Shown here piece by piece: positions 44,600 to 51,094 of a stretch of 64,000 nt of DNA. The DNA is from Paenibacillus thiaminolyticus (lineage in GTDB: Bacteria > Bacillota > Bacilli > Paenibacillales > Paenibacillaceae). The stretch spans positions 2,790,001 through 2,854,000 of the forward strand of contig NZ_CP041405.1 in the NCBI RefSeq assembly GCF_007066085.1, read 5' to 3'. Each line of letters opens with the position of its first letter. The first letter of the stretch is position 1. Under the pieces are notes generated by a model. It was not told the origin of the DNA. It ran no database searches and saw nothing but the letters and a program-made list of their open reading frames with translations. A program made the position numbers and the translations under genes.

Positions 44600-44943
44600 A
44601 TTCATCCTCCTTTTCTGAATTCGGCATCGAATCTTGCACTCACTCTTGAAGTCCGCTGCCCATGTAGTCACGCCTACACTCCGCTGTTCCTTACAAGTTT
44701 TGCGAAGCAAAACTCGCTACGAAAGCCGCTTCGAGTTCAAGCAACCTTCTCGGTGCTGAAAATCGGTCTTTTTAAAATGTTCATTTATACAGTCTTCTTT
44801 TATGTACGCTTACTATTTCCGTCCACAGGAACAATATGCATATGGTTGACGGCTTGCCGAGACCCGCCACGGCGCGAAAAAGGAGCGAAGATAACCTGCA
44901 TCTCCACTCCTCTGCGCCGCTTGGTGCGGACGGCGGCATCCGT
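44600..44943. other. Intergenic gap within the dehydrogenase cluster
   Basis: About 340 bases between cytochrome c and the small subunit gene. It holds a short hairpin (GTTTTGC-GAA-GCAAAAC, about 44696-44712) without a T-run. A weak promoter (TGGACG, 17 bases, TAAAAG on the minus strand, near 44800) might give a second start. No gene is supported. Confidence 0.4.
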
Positions 44944-45303
44944 TTATTTATGGGCAGACAGCCAGTCTACCAACGCGCTAATCTCATCCTCGCTCAATAC
45001 GCCCTTGAACGCCGTCATTCCGTTGCCTCCGTTATGGATGACAGTCGAGATTTCTTCCGGAGTGCGCGTCGCCCCGACCTTTTGCAGATTCGGGCCCACT
45101 TGTCCTTCCAGATTGGCTCCATGGCAGACGAGGCAGTTCTGCTTATAGACCGCCGCCGCGTCTACGGTAGCGGCAGGAGGCGTAGTCTGTTCCGGGGCCG
45201 TTCCCTGATTCGTGCCGGCCCCCTGCTTGTTCGCGGATCCGCAAGCAGCCAATCCGATGATGAGGGCTGCAGAGAAGATCATTATGGTCATTTTTTTGAA
45301 CAT
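44944..45303 (-). CDS. Membrane-anchored cytochrome c (c-551/CccB type)
   Basis: A 119-residue lipoprotein cytochrome. The lipobox is GLAAC (Cys21); a Gln/Thr/Pro-rich spacer follows; the haem motif is CLVCH (57-61) and the distal ligand is Met96 in GNGMTAF. It is one domain of about 75 residues, like B. subtilis c-551. Start ATG 45303 follows GAGGTGG. It is the first gene of the dehydrogenase operon and is the likely electron acceptor, passing electrons to a terminal oxidase. Confidence 0.9.
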   Translation of the reverse strand: MFKKMTIMIFSAALIIGLAACGSANKQGAGTNQGTAPEQTTPPAATVDAAAVYKQNCLVCHGANLEGQVGPNLQKVGATRTPEEISTVIHNGGNGMTAFKGVLSEDEISALVDWLSAHK

Positions 45304-45399
45304 CGCTTCATCCACCTCATATTCATGCCAAGAATACCGTTAGCATACCCACTCGTTGTCTCATCATGTATTTATCATTTTCCCTCAAATTAAATTATC

Positions 45400-45438
45400 C
45401 ACAATTTAATTGACCACAATTTTTGGTTGTGCTATAAA
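45400..45438 (+). promoter_or_regulatory. Promoter of gpx-ohrR with OhrR-like operator
   Basis: TTGACC (45410-45415), a 17-base spacer and TATAAA (45433-45438) form a good sigma-A promoter. The -35 box is embedded in ACAATTTAATTGA (from 45401), which matches the core of the B. subtilis OhrR operator TACAATTAAATTGTA at 11 of 13 bases. A second dyad, CACAA ... TTGTG, spans the spacer. Confidence 0.7.
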
Positions 45439-45488
45439 TGGGGGTAGTTAGTTGATACGTTACTTTTCGAATGCAAAGGAGCGGGTGA

Positions 45489-45971
45489 ATGATGGCAACG
45501 GTCTACGATTTTACGGTGAAGAAGCCGAATGGCGAATTAACGTCCTTGCGGGATTACGAAGGGCAATTGCTCCTTATCGTCAATACCGCGAGCAAATGCG
45601 GATTTACGCCGCAATTCAAGGAACTGCAGGCCTTGTATGACAAGTTCAAGGATCGCGGCTTCGCCGTGCTCGGCTTTCCGTGCGCCCAGTTCGGCAATCA
45701 AGAGTACGAGAAGACGGAGGAGACGATGGAGTTCTGTCAGGTGAATTACGGCGTCACCTTCCCGATGTTCGCGAAGGTCGATGTGAAGGGGCCAGAGGCC
45801 GATCCGTTGTTTTCCCATCTGACCCATGAGAAAAAAGGGCTGCTGGGCAGCACCGAGATCAAGTGGAATTTCACCAAATTCCTCGTCGGCAAAGACGGGC
45901 TCGTCGTGGACCGGTATGCACCGCAGACGAATCCGGCCAAGCTGGAAGATGAGATTGCGGCTCTGCTCTAG
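45489..45971 (+). CDS. Glutathione peroxidase-family thiol peroxidase
   Basis: A 160-residue peroxidase. VNTASKCGFTPQ carries the peroxidatic Cys37 (cysteine, not selenocysteine), then FPCAQFGNQE and KWNFTKFLVGKDG complete the active site. Bacterial members of this type usually use thioredoxin. The ATG at 45489, or the next codon, follows AAGGAGCGG. It forms an operon with the OhrR-like regulator starting 26 bases on, and its promoter overlaps an OhrR-like operator, so induction by organic hydroperoxides is expected. Confidence 0.93.
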   Translation: MMATVYDFTVKKPNGELTSLRDYEGQLLLIVNTASKCGFTPQFKELQALYDKFKDRGFAVLGFPCAQFGNQEYEKTEETMEFCQVNYGVTFPMFAKVDVKGPEADPLFSHLTHEKKGLLGSTEIKWNFTKFLVGKDGLVVDRYAPQTNPAKLEDEIAALL

Positions 45972-45997
45972 CGGGGCCAAGGTTAGGAGTGGTTGCG

Positions 45998-46471
45998 ATG
46001 ACGACATCCCATCTCCTGCCGCCGGATGAACGGCTGAAGCTGGATAACCAGCTCTGCTTCGCCATTTATGCGGCTTCCCGGGAATTGACGAAGCTATACC
46101 GGCCGCTTCTGGAGCGGCTGGAGCTGACCTACCCGCAATATCTCGCCCTCCTGGCGCTATGGGAACATGACGGCATGACGGTGAAGGAATTGGGTCACCG
46201 CTTATATTTGGACTCCGGCACGCTAACGCCGATGCTGAAGCGCATGGAGCAGCAAGGGCTGATTCGGCGGACTCGCGCCGCTGAGGATGAACGCAAGGTC
46301 ATCCTCTCGCTGACCGGCAAGGGCCATTCCTTGAAAAAGGAGGCGGCCTGCATCCCTGCCCAATTAGCGGAGCTGGTTGACAGCGCCCGGCTCGATCCGG
46401 CATGCCTGCTGCGCGACATCCGCACGCTGCTGGACCATTTGTCGCAGCATCCTCCGCAGCAGGCCGAATGA
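45998..46471 (+). CDS. ohrR: OhrR-like MarR-family peroxide-sensing repressor
   Basis: A 157-residue winged-helix regulator. KLDNQLCFAIYAASRELTKLY holds the reactive Cys20 equivalent to Cys15 of B. subtilis OhrR; LTYPQYLALLALWE, LYLDSGTLTPMLKRMEQQGLI and EDERKVILSLT form the DNA-binding wing. Only this one cysteine is in the sensor position, but a later pair (Cys in EAACIPA and PACLL) might allow a two-cysteine mechanism. Start ATG 45998 follows AGGAG. It should repress its own operon; here the partner is a glutathione peroxidase instead of the usual ohrA. Confidence 0.9.
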   Translation: MTTSHLLPPDERLKLDNQLCFAIYAASRELTKLYRPLLERLELTYPQYLALLALWEHDGMTVKELGHRLYLDSGTLTPMLKRMEQQGLIRRTRAAEDERKVILSLTGKGHSLKKEAACIPAQLAELVDSARLDPACLLRDIRTLLDHLSQHPPQQAE

Positions 46472-46475
46472 CGGT

Positions 46476-46503
46476 TTGACTTTTGGATAAAATATTCTAT
46501 AAT
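46476..46503 (+). promoter_or_regulatory. Promoter of the serS T-box leader
   Basis: TTGACT (46476-46481), a 16-base spacer and TATAAT (46498-46503), beginning five bases after the ohrR stop. Confidence 0.75.
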
Positions 46504-46514
46504 AATATCAATCA

Positions 46515-46740
46515 TGATACAGCTACCACGCCAATGAAGAGCATCCAACTCGGAGGCGTTCTCGATCGGATATAGACAGCCGCTTGTACCTGTCCTTGTC
46601 TCTAAGTGAACCGGGCCCGCCCGTTACCGCGGAACCAAGAGGATTCTCCGTCGCCTGCGCCTGAGCGGGAGCGGGAATCAAGTTGGGTGGCACCGCGAGC
46701 TAGCGCTCCTCGTCCCAATCGGATGAGGGGCGCTTTCTGT
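46515..46740 (+). promoter_or_regulatory. T-box leader of the seryl-tRNA synthetase gene
   Basis: The T-box sequence AAGTTGGGTGGCACCGCGAG lies at 46681-46700. It is followed by an intrinsic terminator (AGCGCTCCTC ... GAGGGGCGCT then TTT, 46703-46738). Uncharged tRNA would pair with GGTGGCACC-type bulge bases and prevent termination. Serine specificity is inferred from the gene downstream; I could not fold Stem I confidently enough to name the specifier codon. Confidence 0.9.
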
Positions 46741-46772
46741 TTATTTTCGGTAGATCGAAGGAGATGTGACGA

Positions 46773-48047
46773 ATGCTGGATATCAAATGGATTCGCAGCC
46801 ACCCGGATACGGTTCAGGAGGCGGCCCGGGTCAAAGGAATGGAGTTCGACGTGAATGAACTGCTTCAATGGGATGAAGCGAGAAGAGCGAGGCTGCAGGA
46901 GGCGGATACGCTCCGCCAAGCCCGCAATGAGGTTTCGGCCCGCATCGCGGCCTGTCTGCGCGATGGTCGGCGTGATGAAGCCGAGACGCTGAAGGCGAGC
47001 GTGCGGGAGATGAACGAGACGCTGGAGCGTCTGGAACGGGAACTCGGCGAAGCGGAGCGGGAATTCCGCCGCTGCATGCTGCTCGTTCCGAATCTGCCGG
47101 CGGCGGATTCTCCGGTCGGCGCTTCGGACGCCGACAATGTGGAGCTGCGGCGCGTCGGCGAGCCGCCACGCTTCACCTTCGAGCCGCTTGATCATGTTGA
47201 GCTCGGCGAGCGGCTTGGCCTGATCGACACGGAGCGCGGGGTGAAGGTCGCGGGCTCGCGCAGCTATTACTTGCGGCAGGCTGGCGTGCTGCTCCATCGG
47301 GCGGTGCAGCAGCTGGCGCTCGATCTGCTCGCCGACCGCGGCTTCACGCTGCTGGACGTGCCGCTCCTCGCGCGGGAGGAGGCGCTGGTCGGGACCGGCT
47401 TCTTCCCGCTTGGCGAGGAGCAGACATACGCGCTGCCCGAGGACGGCCTCTGGCTCGTCGGCACGTCGGAGGTCAGCCTCGCCGCGTATTACAGCGGCGA
47501 GATCGTGGACGTGAGCGAGCCGATCCGGCTGGCGGGCGCCTCGTCCTGCTTCCGCCGCGAAGTCGGCTCGGCCGGCCGGGATGTGCGCGGCCTGTACCGG
47601 GTTCACCAGTTCGCCAAGGTGGAACAGGTCGTGCTGACCCGCAGCGATCCGGCGGAATCGAACCGGATGCTGGAGGAGATGGTCGCCCACGCCGAGGACA
47701 TCCTTCATGCCCTGGAGCTGCCGTACCGCGTCATGGACGTCTGCACCGGCGACATGTCGCAGAAGACGTATAAGCAGTACGATATCGAGACGTGGATGCC
47801 CGGGCGCGCCGCTTACGGCGAGACCCACTCGGCCTCGAATCTGCTCGACTTCCAGGCGCGGCGGCTGCAGATCCGCTACCGTGACGAGGACGGGGCGCTC
47901 CAGTACTGCCACACCCTCAACAATACGGCCGTCGCCAGCCCGCGCATCCTGATTCCGCTGCTGGAGAATCATCAGCAGGCGGACGGATCGGTGCGGATCC
48001 CGGAAGCGCTGCGGCCATATATGCGCGGAATGGATCGCATCCAATAA
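46773..48047 (+). CDS. Seryl-tRNA synthetase, divergent type
   Basis: A 424-residue class II synthetase. Residues 1-110 are the long coiled-coil tRNA-binding arm. Motif 2 is SSCFRREVGSAGRDVRGLYRVHQFAKVE, seen here from SSCFRREVG to HQFAKVE; motif 3 is near the end (HTLNNTAVASPRILIPLLE). Two deviations from the usual bacterial enzyme are visible: the serine-binding TAE motif is TSE (about 231-233), and the segment before motif 3 reads YGETHSASNLLDFQARR rather than the common EISSCSNFEDFQ form. This recalls organellar or second-copy SerRS proteins, so it may be a paralogue of a housekeeping serS elsewhere. The T-box puts it under control of serine-tRNA charging. Confidence 0.88.
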   Translation: MLDIKWIRSHPDTVQEAARVKGMEFDVNELLQWDEARRARLQEADTLRQARNEVSARIAACLRDGRRDEAETLKASVREMNETLERLERELGEAEREFRRCMLLVPNLPAADSPVGASDADNVELRRVGEPPRFTFEPLDHVELGERLGLIDTERGVKVAGSRSYYLRQAGVLLHRAVQQLALDLLADRGFTLLDVPLLAREEALVGTGFFPLGEEQTYALPEDGLWLVGTSEVSLAAYYSGEIVDVSEPIRLAGASSCFRREVGSAGRDVRGLYRVHQFAKVEQVVLTRSDPAESNRMLEEMVAHAEDILHALELPYRVMDVCTGDMSQKTYKQYDIETWMPGRAAYGETHSASNLLDFQARRLQIRYRDEDGALQYCHTLNNTAVASPRILIPLLENHQQADGSVRIPEALRPYMRGMDRIQ

Positions 48048-48137
48048 GGGCCCTTACACAGGGCTTATCCCATAGGCATTGAATCATGACGCAGGGCAAG
48101 ACGGGATAACCGGGAATGGAAAGGCGGAAAGACGGGT

Positions 48138-48243
48138 GCGGGACTAACGGCGGAACTTCTGCGGAACTAGCTGCGGAACTAACGGCGGAACTTGCCGCGG
48201 AACTAGCCTTGGTACTAGCCGCGGAACTTGCCGCGGAAGATGC
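48138..48243. repeat. 12-bp tandem repeat, about nine copies
   Basis: Units of GCGGAACTNNCC/GCGGAACTAACG repeat every 12 bases (one unit is 11). On the minus strand an open frame reads them as Ala/Ser-rich peptide, but it lacks a ribosome site and runs into serS, so it is not called as a gene. The tract lies eight bases left of element copy B. Confidence 0.85.
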
Positions 48244-48250
48244 ATGAGGC

Positions 48251-48437
48251 AATCCTGCATTGGTGCAGGAATTTACGCTATTTCAGCCGCTATCTAATGA
48301 GATTCCTGCAAAAGTACATCATTTTTCCCGATTTTTACTCTCGATCCATGGGGATGGTCTACATTCCTGCTATTGTGCAGGAATTTCGGTAACGGGGGGA
48401 GCTTCACAAGAGAAAACTGTAATTTTGCAGTTTTATG
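48251..48437 (+). repeat. Four-palindrome intergenic element, copy B
   Basis: Palindromic units begin near 48254, 48305, 48366 and 48416 (spacing 51, 61, 50). Units 1 and 3 are the most complete: CCTGCATTGGTGCAGGAATTT and CCTGCTATTGTGCAGGAATTT differ only in the loop. Same order and orientation as copies A and C. Confidence 0.8.
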
Positions 48438-48463
48438 GCATGTCGATCTGTGAGCAGCAGGGC

Positions 48464-48510
48464 GGGGCTGTCTCCCTATAGCTATAAACTACTTACCGGG
48501 AACAGCCCCC
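48464..48510. terminator. Hairpin downstream of the stalk-domain gene
   Basis: GGGGCTGT and ACAGCCCC pair across a 28-base loop that may extend the stem by CCC/GGG. No T-run on either strand, so only a possible terminator for the minus-strand gene at 48649. Confidence 0.35.
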
Positions 48511-48570
48511 TTGTTTGCTGCCTATCCATTGTTTGGCCGGAGGTTTGATTGCATCCTTGTTCTCGCTCTA

Positions 48571-48706
48571 GACGGCGGTCTTGCTTGGTCTTGCTTCTTG
48601 CTTGCGGTCTTACTTCAGTCTTGCTTGCGGTCTTACTCGCAGTACGTGTTACTTGTAGTCTTGCGTGCTTGCGTTCTTACTTGCGGTCTTACTTGCGCTC
48701 TTGCCG
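48571..48706. repeat. Degenerate repeat of CTTGCGGTCTTACTT spanning a stop codon
   Basis: Imperfect copies of CTTGCGGTCTTACT and CTTGCTTGCGG alternate across this stretch. The stop codon of the minus-strand stalk-domain gene at 48649 lies inside it, so the repeat encodes the last 19 or so residues of that protein. Confidence 0.65.
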
Positions 48707-49668
48707 CTGCCCTCGGCGGCCGACGCATCCTTCCGCTTCTCGCCGGCAATGGCCGTCACTGCATCTGCGGAGGTCCGCAGCGATCGCTTGACCTCGAAGG
48801 TTCCCAGTTCGGCCGCCTTGCCGTCCTTGTCGATCTTGCCATATTTGACCGTGTCCTGAACCGGGAACGTATGCTGAAAATAGATTAGCGACGCCTCCCC
48901 TTCGGGCCGGGTTCCGCTCTCCTCCAGATAGGTATCCGGATTGGATGTCGTCCGTCCCTGCCATAACACTTCCGCCAGCCCCTCCTCATTCACGGCGATG
49001 TAGCTCTTCACATCCTTCACCGTAGAGTAGTAGCGCAAAGCTTCTCCTTCCGGGAATTCGATCTTGACCTCGAAGCCTTCGGCCCGATACGGCAGCTCAC
49101 GGTTCGGGAAGACGAAGGGCAGCAGCAAGGCTTCCTTGCGCGCATCCTCCAGCCCTCCGGTGCGCAGCACCTCATCCCGCCGCACCCGTTCCGGCGTCCG
49201 GATAATTGCCGTACGCGTGCTGTTGTTCCACTCCACCTCGCCGCCCAGCGCCTCGCTCACGAAGCGGAGCGGCACATACGTGTGGCCGTCAATGATTTTG
49301 ACCGGAGCCGCCAGCTCCACTTCTTTGCCGTTCACCCAAGCGGCCGTCTTATCCGCGACCAGCTTCACGGCATTCGACTTGCCCTTGGAATATACCCATA
49401 CCGTCTTGGTGGCCGCGTCCCATTTGTACGTAATCTCCTGGTCGTTCGAGTTGCCGAAGTAACTGTAATCATCAAAAGCAAATAACGGAACCATGATGTA
49501 ATTGCGCTCCCATCTCCATTCCGTTAGCTGAAATCCGTTCATGTACACATTGGTCGCCTTCCCGCCAGCCGCCGTATTGCCCGCCGCCTCCGCGTTCCCC
49601 GGTCCGGCCAATAATTGGAGTCCCAACCCGATGACCAGACATAATCCGGCTAGCATCCATTTGCGCAT
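48649..49668 (-). CDS. Secreted copper-amine-oxidase stalk-domain protein
   Basis: A 339-residue exported protein. A signal peptide of about 29 residues ends NAEAAG. Residues about 35-170 hold a stalk domain: NVYMNGFQLTEWRWERNYIMVPL, IDGHTYVPLRFVSEALGGEVEW and TAIIRTPE. The central part (about 180-310) has no family I recognise. The last 20 residues are low-complexity (SGKSASKTASKNAS) and are encoded by a degenerate DNA repeat that continues past the stop. The gene is bracketed by two copies of the four-palindrome element. No specific function assigned. Confidence 0.8.
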   Translation of the reverse strand: MRKWMLAGLCLVIGLGLQLLAGPGNAEAAGNTAAGGKATNVYMNGFQLTEWRWERNYIMVPLFAFDDYSYFGNSNDQEITYKWDAATKTVWVYSKGKSNAVKLVADKTAAWVNGKEVELAAPVKIIDGHTYVPLRFVSEALGGEVEWNNSTRTAIIRTPERVRRDEVLRTGGLEDARKEALLLPFVFPNRELPYRAEGFEVKIEFPEGEALRYYSTVKDVKSYIAVNEEGLAEVLWQGRTTSNPDTYLEESGTRPEGEASLIYFQHTFPVQDTVKYGKIDKDGKAAELGTFEVKRSLRTSADAVTAIAGEKRKDASAAEGSGKSASKTASKNASTQDYK

Positions 49669-49827
49669 CTTTCCTGCTCCTCTCGCATTCGATGTAGGTC
49701 CTGGTCGTGCTTCTATGTAAGGGATTCGCTATTCATCCAGCCGAACCCTTCTTCCAGATGCTGCAATCGGCGAAGTTTTGAAAAAAATGTCGAGGACCGG
49801 GGGGGAGTGGCGAACCAGACCGCGAAA

Positions 49828-50012
49828 AATACTGCAAAACTACATTAATTCTTCGAGCGGTCTTGGCGTGGAGAAGGAAGCCTGCAAATAGGCATCAATT
49901 TCGGCCCATCGCGGCGACTCCTTGGGAAATACAGGATAATTGATGTATTTTTGCAGGAATTCTATTGATTTTACGTGGTAACGAGATAAAATCCTGCACA
50001 TTTGCAGTTTTG
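49828..50012 (+). repeat. Four-palindrome intergenic element, copy C
   Basis: Units begin near 49831, 49881, 49942 and 49993 (spacing 50, 61, 51). Unit 3 (TTTTTGCAGGAATT) and unit 4 (ATCCTGCACATTTGCAGTTTT) are close to those of copies A and B; units 1 and 2 have lost some pairing. Same orientation as the other two. Confidence 0.75.
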
Positions 50013-50060
50013 CCCCTTAGCATTTCTTAGCATGACGAGAAGTAGGCTTGGTGCACTTTC

Positions 50061-50253
50061 CTAGCTTTCATTCGTGCAGCCATCTAGAAATAGTCTTCAT
50101 TCGTGCAACCTTCTAGAATAGCTTTCATGCGTGCAGCCTTCTAGAATAGCTTTCATGCGTGCAGCCAACTAGAATAATCTTCATTCGAGCGGCCGACCAG
50201 AATAGCTCTCATTATGACATGCAACGAGAATAGCCCTCATTCTTGCAACCAAC
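50061..50253. repeat. 28-bp tandem repeat, about seven copies
   Basis: Units of the type TAGAATAGCTTTCATGCGTG plus CAGCCTTC start at 50085, 50114, 50142, 50170, 50198 and 50226, with a partial first unit at 50061. Copies 3 and 4 are nearly identical; outer copies are decayed. It begins about 50 bases right of element copy C and ends just before lysE. Confidence 0.88.
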
Positions 50254-50263
50254 AGATATGAAA

Positions 50264-50896
50264 TTATAGGATTCCTTTGAGTGCGATGATAAACTCATAT
50301 AAAAAATAGCCCGCAAAACCAAATAAAATAAAACCGGCGATGATGGATACCCTTTTGATCATCGTTCTGCTCATAGCTTTCCTTGTGACCGCCACAATGG
50401 CTAGTAATCCAACATCATGGACGAGAATACCGGTTAAAATACCTGCACCCACGATTAAGAATTTTCCCGGTTGGGTCATATCATACGAATCCGAAAGTAC
50501 AGCTCCGAACACGGAGATCCAGAACACGAGGTTTCCCGGCGACACCGCTACAAGTAAACCATTGCGATAGGAGCTGAAAAAAGATTTGTTCGGTTTATCG
50601 CCAGCTAACGCAATATCTTGATCCGAGTTTTTGATAGAATCATAGCCTAAGAACGCCAAGAACCCTGCACCGATCAGCCACATTGGGATTTGAATGTAGG
50701 GTATGGCAAGTACGGAAGCCAAGCCCATATATAAGGCAATAATTAGTAGAAGATCGATGGTCATTCCGCCTAAGCCTACCGCCCAACCATGCATAAACCC
50801 CTTTTTCAGACCTTGCTTCGTCATTTCAACGGTCATTGCGCCTACCGGCATGGCAACGGCAAGCCCCGCTAGCAGATACGTGAAAAATAGATTCAA
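50264..50896 (-). CDS. LysE/RhtB-family amino-acid exporter
   Basis: A 210-residue membrane protein with six helices. The amino end LLAGLAVAMPVGAMTVEM matches the LysE/RhtB pattern GxxPGP-like substrate region, with GMTIDLLLIIALYMG and the central SPGNLVFWISVFGA. It should export an amino acid or related small molecule. The start is TTG with only a weak AGAAGTG site. The gene is notably AT-richer than its neighbours and lies at the edge of the repeat zone, so recent acquisition is possible. Confidence 0.85.
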   Translation of the reverse strand: MNLFFTYLLAGLAVAMPVGAMTVEMTKQGLKKGFMHGWAVGLGGMTIDLLLIIALYMGLASVLAIPYIQIPMWLIGAGFLAFLGYDSIKNSDQDIALAGDKPNKSFFSSYRNGLLVAVSPGNLVFWISVFGAVLSDSYDMTQPGKFLIVGAGILTGILVHDVGLLAIVAVTRKAMSRTMIKRVSIIAGFILFGFAGYFLYEFIIALKGIL

Positions 50897-51094
50897 CGAT
50901 AAACACTTCTTTCATAGGATGATGTCGTGATAAGTTCATATCCACTTTACTATAAGAATACATAGAAATAAATAATTATGCAAAAATAAGCGTGAAAATT
51001 CACTTTGGAAAGCATCCGACACGGCGAATGTACACAAAAGCAGACCGGAACTGCTCCGGCCTGCCTGTCTTTCGTCGCTATTCCTTCTTACTTC

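Noticed and set aside
46602..48044. A 480-codon minus-strand frame opposite serS and its T-box
   Set aside because: It runs through a structured leader and the whole synthetase; no domain, no ribosome site.
47917..48252. Ala/Ser-rich minus-strand frame reading the 12-bp repeat
   Set aside because: The peptide merely reflects a tandem repeat whose period is a multiple of three; it overlaps the end of serS and lacks a ribosome site.
48251..50012. A composite transposon formed by elements B and C
   Set aside because: No transposase, no terminal inverted repeats shared by both copies and no target-site duplication were seen; kept only as a low-interest possibility.
50061..50253. CRISPR array at the 28-bp repeat
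   Set aside because: The copies are directly adjacent with no unique spacers, and no cas genes are present; it is a minisatellite.
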